DNA from: Hyalella azteca
Lineage: Eukaryota > Arthropoda > Malacostraca > Amphipoda > Hyalellidae
Length of the DNA stretch: 64,000 nt
Direction of reading: 5' to 3'
NCBI RefSeq assembly: GCF_000764305.2
Contig: NW_025943805.1
Coordinates: 344,782 to 408,781 of the forward strand
A program made the position numbers and the translations under genes. Below the pieces are notes generated by a model. It had not been told where the DNA came from and did not search any database. It saw only the letters and a list, made by a program, of their open reading frames with translations. Shown here piece by piece: positions 49,801 to 58,460 of the stretch (positions are counted from its first letter, which is position 1; each line of letters starts with the position of its first letter).

Positions 49801-50704
49801 AGAGGCCGTAGAGGGCTTTTCGACTATCTTTTTTATTTTCTGTCCAGCCAAATGCACGAACTAGACCTTTTGAACGGAGAAAAGGACGGAGAAAACTTGA
49901 AACTGATTTGAGTTGAGTATAAAAATTTCGCCCGGCGGAACAGCTGAGCCTCAGCTGAGTTAAACAGCTGTAGCTGGCGAGAGATAGACAGGGGTAGGCT
50001 GGGGGAGTCAAGTGAACGACGTGACAGCCTCAGGCGGGTAGAGAAGGGGAGGGATAGGGTGAAGGTAGACGGTGGGGCAGAACAAAGGCGACAGTGCCTG
50101 CGCAAGAAATTTAGGCCCAACCGAAAGCCAAGCGTACAGCACTGTGCCCTTACAAGCGTTCCCTCGTTTCTTCACAAAAAAAACAGGGAAACATTTCTTA
50201 TTCATTTCCACTCTTTATTCGCATTCTCGTTCACTGACTTCACTAAAGTCTTTTTACTGAAAGGCTTCCGCACAGAAAGCATAAATAGAGGTAAATCGGC
50301 ATAGTGCAAGGCCAGTTTTGATCCCGCGCAACACGCACATCCGTCTTGTGACACAGCTAAACCGCGACTACTAAATTGTCCGAATTTTTGATAATTTAAA
50401 TCAACGGATTCTCTGGTCACTAATCGCTCGCGTATATATCAGCAAATTCTGCCATCTAAAACTAATTTTGCAATTATATATGTATATATATTTATATAGG
50501 GGATATTATTAGAAACCCACTGTGTAGTTCAAATGATTAGAAATGAATGATAGGTAATTCAGCATGACTCTCCTAAAAGGCATATTCTTAAAATTATTTC
50601 ATCTCCAGACTTACGGCTCGATGTGTTTCCCAAATTGGAACTCTTGCGTGGGGACGGACCAGGCCGGCAACTGGGTGCTTGTGGACTTGCTGGAGCCGCA
50701 GCTT

Positions 50705-51000
50705 GTCAAGACCATCGTGCTCACCGCCCCAGTTGGCGGCCAACTGTCTTACTTCACAGACATCACCATCAGGGTGAGTCAAGACCATCGTGCTCACCGC
50801 CCCAGTTGGCAGTCAACTGTCATACTTCACAGACATCACCATCAGGGTGAGTCAAGACCATCGTGCTCACCGCCCCAGTCAACGATGCAGTGTTTTACTT
50901 CAAGGACTTAGTCATCACCATCACAGTAAGTCAAGGCCATTATGCGCACAGCTCAAGTCAACGCTATGCTGTCCGAAAACATAACCATCATTTTTACAAC
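50705..51000 (+). repeat. Tandem array of the FTP exon end plus splice donor
   Basis: gtcaagaccatc starts at 50705 (inside exon C), 50778 and 50851; a diverged unit starts at 50930 (gtcaaggccat). Periods are 73, 73 and 79 bp. Units 1 and 2 end in atcagg|gtgagt and unit 3 in atcaca|gtaagt. Units 3 and 4 translate to diverged versions of the same strand (T-A-P-V-N-D-A-V, then T-A-Q-V-N-A-M-L). The exon word gtcaag and the intron start gtgagtcaag share a short identity at which the duplications could have arisen. Confidence 0.92.
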
Positions 51001-51039
51001 ACTTTTCTTTAACTTCACTTCTTGTTGTCTGTCTGCCAC

Positions 51040-51480
51040 AAATCTTATAATCGCTATTTAACAATCGATCTGAGATCGATCGCTATTTATAATCGATCTG
51101 AAATTTGGCACACTTGTGTAAAGTTGGAGACAGTGCATGAAGCAATTGACAGAATAAATAATTTTGAAAATAAAAAAAATTATTTATAATATTAAAGAAA
51201 TTTGAAAAAATAATTTTGTCTGATACACATCTTATAATCGCCTATTAACACACTCCTACCTGTCCAATCGATCCGAAATTTTGCACACTTGCGTAAAGTT
51301 GGAGACCATGCCTGATTCAATTGACTGAATAAATAACTATGAAAAATTTATTTTTTCAATAACATTTGAAAATTACTGCTTTCAATATTTGGTAATAAAA
51401 TTAGAAATTCATTCTACATTTGTAACATCGCTGACACTGAATTCTTTAGAAGTGTTATCTTTACAAAAGTAATTTTAAGC
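51040..51480 (-). repeat. Dispersed repeat, reverse copy
   Basis: Reverse complement of 14990-15440. It includes two units with cttataatcgc, gatctgaaattt/gatccgaaatttt and cacttgtgtaaagttggaga, then ttctttagaagtgttatctt. Confidence 0.8.
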
Positions 51481-51622
51481 GCATATTTTTTTATCATTCA
51501 GGCGTTTTCTCCTTCTATTATTAAAGTGGTATAGTCGGTCAAGCTGCGCTTATCGTTTGTCTATCAGGAATTTAAAAGCAAAGAAAATACCACAAAAATT
51601 CACCATATCTTTATAAGAGAAA

Positions 51623-51650
51623 ACGTTTCGGAGTCCAGCTCCATCGTCAG
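51623..51650 (-). ncRNA. Hammerhead-like core motif, copy 1
   Basis: On the minus strand the sequence is CTGACGA, TGGAGCTGGACTCC, GAAACGT. This contains the invariant hammerhead boxes CUGANGA and GAAA around a stem GGAG/CUCC with loop CUGGA. An extra U lies between the first box and the stem, and no NUH cleavage site with stem I is evident. Penelope-like retroelements are known to carry such motifs. No reverse transcriptase is attached here. Confidence 0.35.
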
Positions 51651-51954
51651 TTCAAAACACAAATTTTCATAGAGCTGCGTTCATTAGTTTGGGAGATATT
51701 ACTTGATAATTGAATTTGGAGATTGGTCGTGCGACTGGCTACGAGTCAGGCCGTAAATTCGCCCGAAACGTCCTAGGGTTCTAGTGCTGAAACAGTTAAA
51801 ACAACTGAAAAACATATTGCTTCACTAAATGGGGTTCTTTTTGTGAAATACACATTTGTGTTAACCTTTATCTTATAAAATTGCAGAGTACTAAATTTCA
51901 AGAAAGAGGCGCAAGTTTATATATATATATATAAGTTTTATATATATACTTTAG

Positions 51955-52018
51955 GGGGCGCTAGAAGTTCACTAGGGAGCCAAAGGGGGCGCCAGCCTGA
52001 AAAAGTTTGGGAACCACT
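51955..52018. mobile_element. hAT right terminus
   Basis: Ends ...cctgaaaaagtttgggaaccactg at 52018, broken here only for length; the inner word is gggggcgc (twice). It is followed by gtctagaa (52019-52026), a plausible 8-bp target duplication. The matching left end was not found upstream, so the element is truncated or the left end has decayed. Confidence 0.7.
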
Positions 52019-52059
52019 GGTCTAGAAGGTTTAGACAACTATTCAACACTCAAGAAACA

Positions 52060-52556
52060 ATTGAAAAATTTAACTTTGTTGACTTAAGCCCCTAACAGAT
52101 CTCAATAAAACAGCAGGGAACCAAATTAAATCATCACAAATCAATAATTCAACACAGTTTGGCGGAGCATAACAAGGATGAATTTGCGGACCGGAGCGGC
52201 GCTGGTGCCGGGGCTGTGCCTCCGCAGCTGCGGAACAACCGGAATTATCAGGGCGTCGACCACGTATTAAAAGTTGGTGACAAATTAAAACTTATTGTGA
52301 AGTACATAAAATAAAAATCTTAGTACCCGCGATTAAGGAATTGTGAGATTTTTTAATATAAATAAATAATTTTCCATTGTAAATTGTAGTCATTTTAAAT
52401 AAATATGTTATAAATTGGGAATTAAATGTAGCAATATTAACATGGTAGCTGCCTTATGGTAGACGTTGGTGTTGTACCAGACCAAGCGGCAACGGTGAAA
52501 GAACTTGTAGAACAAAATATATTTACGTCAGGATAGTGATCAGAGAGTGAGAGCCT
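52060..52556 (+). repeat. Duplicated block with possible exon, copy 2
   Basis: Counterpart of 38195-38690, starting aaatttaactttgttgactt and including the GC-rich stretch at 52170-52260. It ends at the same base context (gcctaggg) where the 10-bp minisatellite begins. Confidence 0.85.
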
Positions 52557-52660
52557 AGGGTTCAGAAGGGTTCAGAAAGGTACAAATGGGTTCGGAAGGG
52601 TTCAGAAGGTTTCAGAAGAGTTCAGAAGGGTTCAAAAGTGTTCAGGAGGGTTCGGAAGGG
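52557..52660. repeat. 10-bp minisatellite, short allele of the 38.7 kb array
   Basis: About 10 units of ttcagaaggg with variants (gtacaaatgg, ttcggaaggg, ttcaggaggg) at the position homologous to the ~95-unit array. Confidence 0.92.
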
Positions 52661-52663
52661 TTA

Positions 52664-52917
52664 TATATAGTATATATAGTACGCCTAAATAGTGCGTCTA
52701 AAGTATTTAAAGCCTTGTTTAGGCGTACATATAGTACGCCTAAATAGTGCGTCTAAATAGTACACCTACATATAGTAGGCTACATATAGTACGCCTGAAT
52801 ATAGCACGCCTACATATAGTACGCCTGAATATAGCACGCCTAAATAGTACGCCTAAATATAGTACGCCTAAATATAGTACGCCTAAATATAGTACGCCTA
52901 AATAGTACGCCTATATA
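52664..52917. repeat. 12-15-bp minisatellite (tatagtacgcctaaa)
   Basis: About 17 variable units of agtacgcctaaa with or without tat, including tagtgcgtctaaa variants and one inverted patch (ttaggcgta at 52717). It directly abuts an ATG at 52918. Confidence 0.9.
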
Positions 52918-53053
52918 ATGTTGTCGATTAAATGGCTGCGATTCGTGCATTTATTTTTGGGGTATCTAATGCTCTCCGTTCAAACCGTGTTGTGCTGTGA
53001 GAAGCTACCGAATACAATTATTGTGATAATTAGCGGACAAGAATACAAGTGTC
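52918..53053 (+). CDS. Possible first exon of a secreted protein
   Basis: The ATG at 52918 opens a typical signal peptide (M-L-S-I-K-W-L-R-F-V-H, hydrophobic to V-L-C at about residue 26), followed by C-E-K-L-P-N-T and Q-E-Y-K-C. A donor-like C|gtaaaa at 53053/53054 would end the exon in phase 1; the frame otherwise remains open to TAA at 53176. It lies in the correct orientation 1.2 kb before the PAN-FTP relic at 54300, but I could not establish a phase match because the start of that exon is degraded. It is not homologous to the signal exon at 44002. Confidence 0.35.
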
Positions 53054-53915
53054 GTAAAATCAGTAGATGTACAATTGCCAGTTTGACCAATTCAATTTCA
53101 TTTGCAGTAGTACTGATGTTACTAGCTGCTCACATTTCGTGCGAGTTGCTTCATTCTGATTTTTACTTCCAGGATTAATCTGTATTAATATATTAAAAAT
53201 AAAATCAAAGTGAAATTCACCTCTTCCGATGTTAAGGAAGTCATCGTTGCACCAGTATGTGTATTAAGTAATATACTAAATATTTTTCTGCATTGACATA
53301 TCTGCATATTTTCTGCATTTTTACATATTTTACGTTTACCCCTCTTCATCATACCCCTTCTACCCATCTTTATTTGTTTACCCCAATCTCATCTTTAAGG
53401 AAGATGAGATCAAGCTTCCGAAGTGTCTTGACTTGCCATTAAAAGATAAATTTGTTCAGCGCTACCAAAGTTTTGAAGCTATATTCAAATGATAGGAAAC
53501 GTACAAAAATAGCATGATCAAGAAAATTCTGGGCTGATGAAAATAACTATGAGAGGCTTATTTCTTACAAACGACCAATTTTGTTACAAAATTAACGGAT
53601 ACTTAAAATTTTCAATGTATATAAATCCATTGGAAATTCCGTACTATCACCCGAAACTTTTGAGTTGGTTTTAACCACAATAACGTTTTAACCACAATAA
53701 CGGATTTTTTAACAAATTTATTCCAAATCTTCTGCTCAACTTAAAATCTGCTTCACGAGTAATTAAAAAGTGCATACCATTTTAAGTAAACTGGTAATGT
53801 GGAGAAACATAAAATACAATTCTTGCTCGAAATGGTTTTTCTTACTACCACTAATCCCAAAAGTCGACCGTGGATAAGAACTGATATAGAACTTGCAAAA
53901 AATTTCAGCGGTTTT

Positions 53916-54232
53916 GTACAAGTTTACCAGCAAGTGTTTTTCTCCCGTATCAACTCATATAAAAAATTTCGAAATTAGTTCATAATCTTGTAACTTGGAA
54001 TTTTCATAATTTTTGAGTTTGGTACGGTACAAGTTTACCCGCATGTTTTTTCCTCCCGTATCACGTCATGTAAAAAATTTCGAAATTAGTTCATAATCTT
54101 GTAACTTGGAATTTTCATAATTTTTAGTTGGTACAAGTTTACCCGCATGTTTTTTTCTCCCACATCTCGTCATGTAAAAAATTTCGAAATTAGTTCATAA
54201 TCTTGTAACTTGAATTTTCGTAATTTTCGTCC
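53916..54232. repeat. Tandem repeat of about 104-111 bp, 3 copies
   Basis: gtacaagtttacc starts at 53916, 54027 and 54131. Each unit carries ttctccc, aaaaaatttcgaaattagtt and cataatcttgtaacttg. Confidence 0.93.
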
Positions 54233-54299
54233 AGTTTGGACTTGCGATACGTACTAGTTAACCCTGTGCCCCCACCCCCCCAAATGGGGGTGTCTCTAA

Positions 54300-54852
54300 C
54301 CCGCTCGTGGCAAGTCTCGCGCACGCGTCAGAGCGGCCACCAACTGCACCTTCGTCAGCGTCAACGATAAGAAAAACTGTTATCGGAATGTAATCATAAA
54401 TGATAGAAAGTATTAAAAGTCAGATTATCTGATTATTTTCCATTATTTTTGTAGCATATCAAGTTTCATGTATTCTTAATAATTAGCCGCTAAGAAAAAG
54501 CACGTTGTAGAAGTCGTGCTCCGTAAGCCTTCGTTCGCCTTTGATCTTCATTATGTTGGTTCCAATAAAGCCTGTTCCGTGCTGCCGTGTTCTTTCCACC
54601 CTTCACGCGCGTAACTTCATACATTACAATTTATACTATTTCTATAATTAATTGTATTACTTGATCTTTACGGTATCATGTTCTTGATATGAGTTATGAC
54701 GATCTCTAAAATCTAAAAACGAACTTACAGACACCGGGTGCTGGTTGTGATGGTTCCAACTTGATCCCTTCCACCACCAGATCGCCTTCACCTCAACCAT
54801 ACCGCGGTCGCCAGGGACGGCGTATCCTGGCTACGGCAACCCCAGCATGCTG
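54300..54852 (+). pseudogene. PAN + FTP relic, second plus-strand copy
   Basis: Exon A' (about 54300-54366) aligns with exon A of the 44-kb pseudogene: A-R-G-K-S, then T-N-C-T-F-V-S-V-N against L-P-T-stop-T-F-F-T-V-A. Here the PAN Cys is a normal TGC (54345-54347). The expected donor is ataaga (54367-54372) instead of gtaaga. Exon B' (54731-54852, acceptor aacttacag) joins in the same phase as exon B. It reads D-T-G-C-W-L, then TGA (54748-54750), then on to I-A-F-T-S-T-I-P and P-G-Y-G-N-P-S-M-L before gtcaga, matching the end of exon B (P-G-P-M-L before gtcgca). A destroyed donor and a nonsense codon mark it as dead. Confidence 0.6.
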
Positions 54853-54859
54853 GTCAGAG

Positions 54860-55250
54860 GAGGCTTGAGAGTAAAAGTTTAGTAAAGTTTGTTCACGGCA
54901 ATTCGACTTAATGTTGTGGGAGAGCTTCCAACATACCGTATGTAGGCTATCCGTCAATTTTTGACGCGATAATGAAAATAAAAACTTCCTTGAATCTAGA
55001 GGTACAAAAAGGTTTATTCGGAGAATCCAAAAACCATTGCGTATCATGTCGAGGTACGGAAAGACCCTGTTAAAATTTGATACAAACACTAACCCAGCCC
55101 CCCTTGTCAAACACCATTGAACCACAATGCGGTAACGCATGAACAAACTACGAGTAGAGAGATAAACCCTTATCTTCGCAATTGGTAAAATATATATATA
55201 GAATATAAAAATTGGTCTCCATGTGTATTCTCGACCAGCGAGAACTCCTC
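54860..55250. other. Unassigned segment after the relic
   Basis: Contains a mixed-composition stretch (54890-55150) with a minus-strand open frame I do not recognise, then a tatata run at about 55190. Confidence 0.3.
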
Positions 55251-55254
55251 GACT

Positions 55255-55570
55255 ACGTGCAGTTATAAAGTTCGTATAAAATTGAGAGTCAGTTCACGTA
55301 TAGTATAGACGCAGTAGAAACACTTAATTTGTTGTAGTACAGAGTCTTTGTACAGGGTTATGTCGACACTTAAATAGAAAAAGTTACCGTAGAATTCAGT
55401 GCAGAGACTGGCAGGAGCAGAAATACCGATACGTCAAGGTTTATTTCAAGTTGTATTTTAATTCTTATTACGATTCCTCGTTTCTGTTTACAAATTAAGA
55501 AAACGCAATTATTATGATTGTACGATCAAGCTGTAGTGTTTTTCGTTGAATGCATAGTGGATATTACTGT
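55255..55570. repeat. Block duplicated at 40480-40960 (empty-site copy)
   Basis: Same sequence as 40480-40960 but without the 150-bp element and without the short exon that follows it. Confidence 0.85.
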
Positions 55571-55697
55571 ATAAAGGATTTTTTTCTTACTATCTTTTAC
55601 ATTAGTACTTATATCATTAGTCTGCTTATATCGCAAGTTCACAAGGAATTTAAAAGCAAAGAAAACGCCAAGAAAATTCACCATATCGATATTGAAA

Positions 55698-55725
55698 ACG
55701 TTTCGGAGTCCAGCTCCATCATCAG
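55698..55725 (-). ncRNA. Hammerhead-like core motif, copy 2
   Basis: Minus strand: CTGATGA, TGGAGCTGGACTCC, GAAACGT. It is embedded in a roughly 120-bp block (55635-55755: ggaatttaaaagcaaagaaa, ccatatcgatattgaaaacg) that is almost identical to 63850-63967. Confidence 0.4.
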
Positions 55726-55756
55726 TTCGACTAAACTAAAAATGAATAAAATCACT

Positions 55757-55990
55757 AGCAGCACTGTAGTGCAGTGGTAGCAGCACTGTAGTGCAGTGGT
55801 AGCAGCACTGTAGTGCAGTGGTAGCAGCACTGTAGTGCAGTGGTAGCAGCCTCGGGACGAGGGGAGTTAATTGTGGGTTCGAGCCTCGGGCATCCCAAAT
55901 AATTTCTCGGTGTCGCTGTTGGTCGGAACTTGGTAGCCGTCAAAGGTGGTGCTCTCAGCAAGCCTTAGGTTGGTGTCTATGAAACTGTGC
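55757..55990 (+). mobile_element. tRNA-derived SINE with tandem 22-bp head
   Basis: Has a Pol III A-box-like region (gcagtggtagcagcctcggg) and a good B box (gggttcgagcctcggg) at about 55866. Upstream, agcagcactgtagtgcagtg plus gt is repeated at 55757, 55779, 55801 and 55823 (22-bp period), so the A-box half of the tRNA-like head is present five times. The body continues with cggtgtcgctgttggtcgga and caaaggtggtgctctcagc to about 55990. Confidence 0.75.
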
Positions 55991-55999
55991 GTTGCCATG

Positions 56000-56440
56000 T
56001 AAAATTCACTGTTTTTAGTATTGTAATGAATTTGTTATTACTATTTATATGAAGACAACGTAAGTAATTTTCACTCACAGAAATACCATATAAAATGTGC
56101 AAGATTAGTTTTGGCAGTATAAACTCGACAAAATTTGGTAAAGAAACTTTATAAAATGTAAACTGTTAACCAAATCTGCCAATATTCGGCTTATATAGTA
56201 ACTCGTCAAGAATATTTCGCTATGCTTTATTTCGAATACTACAAATGAATCAGGTTATTCGTAGATACCTGAGGGGCAATGGCGCCACAAAGCCTATTTT
56301 GGAGGAGCTTCAGCACTCTGAAATATTTTAATGAGACCCGTAAATAATAATCAATTACATGCTATATATATGGACTTAAGCTCCTTCCGTCCTTAAGATC
56401 AGGTCACACCCGTGCTGAGGTTCAATCAACTCGCTACTAC
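56000..56440. other. AT-rich, no supported gene
   Basis: No exon-like patch or repeat recognised. Confidence 0.4.
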
Positions 56441-56445
56441 GTACT

Positions 56446-56660
56446 TTAAATTTCCTAATAACCAACGATTTTTCATTTTAAGTACCTAAATTACTTAACA
56501 GCCAACAATTTTCAATTTTAATCTCCTTAATTACCTAAAAACCTGCCATTTTTAAGTACCTAAATTACTTACCAACCAACAATTTTCGATTTTAATCACC
56601 TAAATTACCTAAAAAGCAGCAATTTTCAATTTTAATCACGTAAATTACTTAATAATCAAC
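56446..56660. repeat. 40-bp tandem repeat, about 5 copies
   Basis: taaattactta/taaattaccta recur at about 40-bp steps (56488, 56528, 56562, 56602, 56642; one step is 34), each followed by caattttcaattttaatcac or a variant. Confidence 0.85.
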
Positions 56661-56664
56661 CCAG

Positions 56665-58455
56665 GTTGCAGCTTTTGAACTAAGTAAGTGACTCAACAAT
56701 TATGGTTCTTATCCAAATTATGTACTTCAATATTTGAGCTTATGATGCCGGTAAATTAGTGAGTGAAGCGCTTGCTTCTCATTCGACTTTTTTAGAAACG
56801 GATATTATATTAAGCATATATTATGTTATTGTTAATTTTAATACTAGTTTAATCTTCCTGTGCGTGCAACACAAAACATTTGTAGGGCGCCTGTATACTG
56901 AAGTACGTCAATCAAACATCAGTCAAACGAATTGACTCATGTTCATCTAACTGGCTGTTCCAAAAGATAAATTTTGGATCCGCTAGTTCACATGATTTTT
57001 TCACTTGTTTATGCATTGCTCAGAAGATAATGGCGGTCAATCAAGATGATATTATCTTGGTTATATTGTTATTATATTGTAGCATAATAAATACTATTCA
57101 TTTGCAACACCGCGACTATGATGACCTGACATTTTCAAGCCCTATTAAATTTTAAAAACTTTACCTGGCTTGACGTAACTCCAGTAAGGGTTACGTCCCA
57201 ACCCTATTTACACCCTTAAACCTAATCTAAAGAGGTTGGTGTTGAAAAGCATGTCGCACAATTGAGTATAAACGAGTTACAAGACAAAATCGCTTCCGGT
57301 TATGTACTCTCTAATTAGTTTGTACCTAGAAACGGCCGTAAAAACTAACCGGACGTTTTTTTTAAACTTTTTTACAATTTTATAAGGGTTATTGGCTACA
57401 AAACAATTATTCAAGCCCGGATAAGTAATTGTAAAAAAGGTAAATCAAAAAGGTTTGTTTTTAAAAGATTTCAAAAAAGGTAGGGTTTCAACGTAAAGTA
57501 GGGTTTCATTCACACTTAAGCCTCTCTATCTAACCCTAACCTAGCAAGGTTGACTTTTTTTATAATGTCCGGTTATGTGTTCATTTTTTATGTCTGGTTT
57601 TTAACGACAACTAATTACAGAGTACAGAACTGCGCGATTTTGTCCGTATTTCTAACCCAAGTCCGGTAATGTTACCGTACCTATCCGGCTATTGACCAAT
57701 CATTGAAGATCGGTCGATATATAATATATATACTGTACATATAGTATAATATATATCATAATAATATATATAATAGGCGATATTAATAATGATATTGTTA
57801 TTATCATATAATAACATTGTAGGTATGTAGGGATCTTAGCTGAATATTCAGGTGTACTTTGGGAAACAGAGGGAGAATAAGAACCATAGTAACTAATGTG
57901 TGGGACGTAGAATAAGTTAAGGTGTTGACGATCCCGTAGCAGTGTAAGAATTCAGAGCTGACTTGTTGTGGGACCAAAGCAAGGACTAGTTTAGTGAATT
58001 CAGACAACTGCAGAGGTACGTGTAACTGTCGACATTTATCAATATTGTATTTATTTCTTTGGCAGCAGCTTCGTTCTTGAGGAAGATATAGCGGAAAAGG
58101 CCAAAAGTCACTGCTCAAATATTCAATTTCAACTTTTTGGTCTCATAGATTACAAATATTTTTTCATGAGCTCAATCAGTGCATTCATCCACCTTCAATA
58201 TCGACGCAACTTTATTCGGATAAATTCATGCAAATTCTTGATTGTATATTTTAAATATTTTTAGATTTGATGTTTTGTAACAGGTTTTGAATGAATTCTG
58301 TTTCAGCATGGATTACCCATACCAAAAATCATAGACTGTACTAGTATAAATGTGATGCCAATGCTATATAAGTTCTCTTAATTTTGAAATTAACAATTAA
58401 GAGCAAACAAAATGAGAAATGTTGCAGGAGGCGAATCAATAAAATTTTTATTTTG
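56665..58455. other. Intergenic, no supported gene
   Basis: AT-rich. 57718-57800 is a tata/ataat microsatellite. Stretches around 57190-57240 and 57480-57545 share cctaatc/taaccctaac words, but not as an ordered array. Confidence 0.45.
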
Positions 58456-58460
58456 CTCAC

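Larger units (their letters stand above)
45798..50150 (-). mobile_element. CR1-clade non-LTR retrotransposon, decayed
   Basis: Nearly full-length in layout. It has a GC-rich 5' region (about 50150-49800), ORF1 (49800-49123), ORF2 endonuclease and reverse transcriptase (about 48850-46025), and a 3' tail with short (ttatgt)-like repeats near 45800. Every coding part is split by frameshifts or stops. It sits in the intron between exons B and C of the PAN-FTP pseudogene, opposite to it. The ends are approximate because I found no target duplication. A further fragment of the family is at 29025-29289. Confidence 0.88.
44002..50773 (+). pseudogene. PAN + fucolectin (FTP) protein, pseudogene
   Basis: Four exons join in phase: exon 1 44002-44097, exon A 44973-45117, exon B 45524-45708, exon C 50609-50773. 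Boundaries are aag|gtaagt, ccgtag|TTT, GCAG|gttccc, ccatag|AT, CTG|gtcgca, ctccag|ACT and AGG|gtgagt. Exon 1 is a 32-codon signal-peptide exon (M-F-L-N-L-K-I-V-F) with TAG at 44092-44094 where its minus-strand paralogue at 60.1 kb has CAG. Exon A is PAN-like (I-L-C-L-L-K-C-R-Q-L-P-T) with TGA at 45096-45098 where the paralogue at 54.3 kb has TGC. Exon B ends the PAN domain and opens an FTP domain (D-L-M-K-P-A-T-S-G-G-V-Y). Exon C continues it (N-W-V-L-V-D-L-L-E-P, K-T-I-V-L-T-A-P, Y-F-T-D-I-T-I-R). A CR1 element lies between B and C. The end of the FTP domain is not found. Two nonsense codons make a functional product unlikely. Confidence 0.75.
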
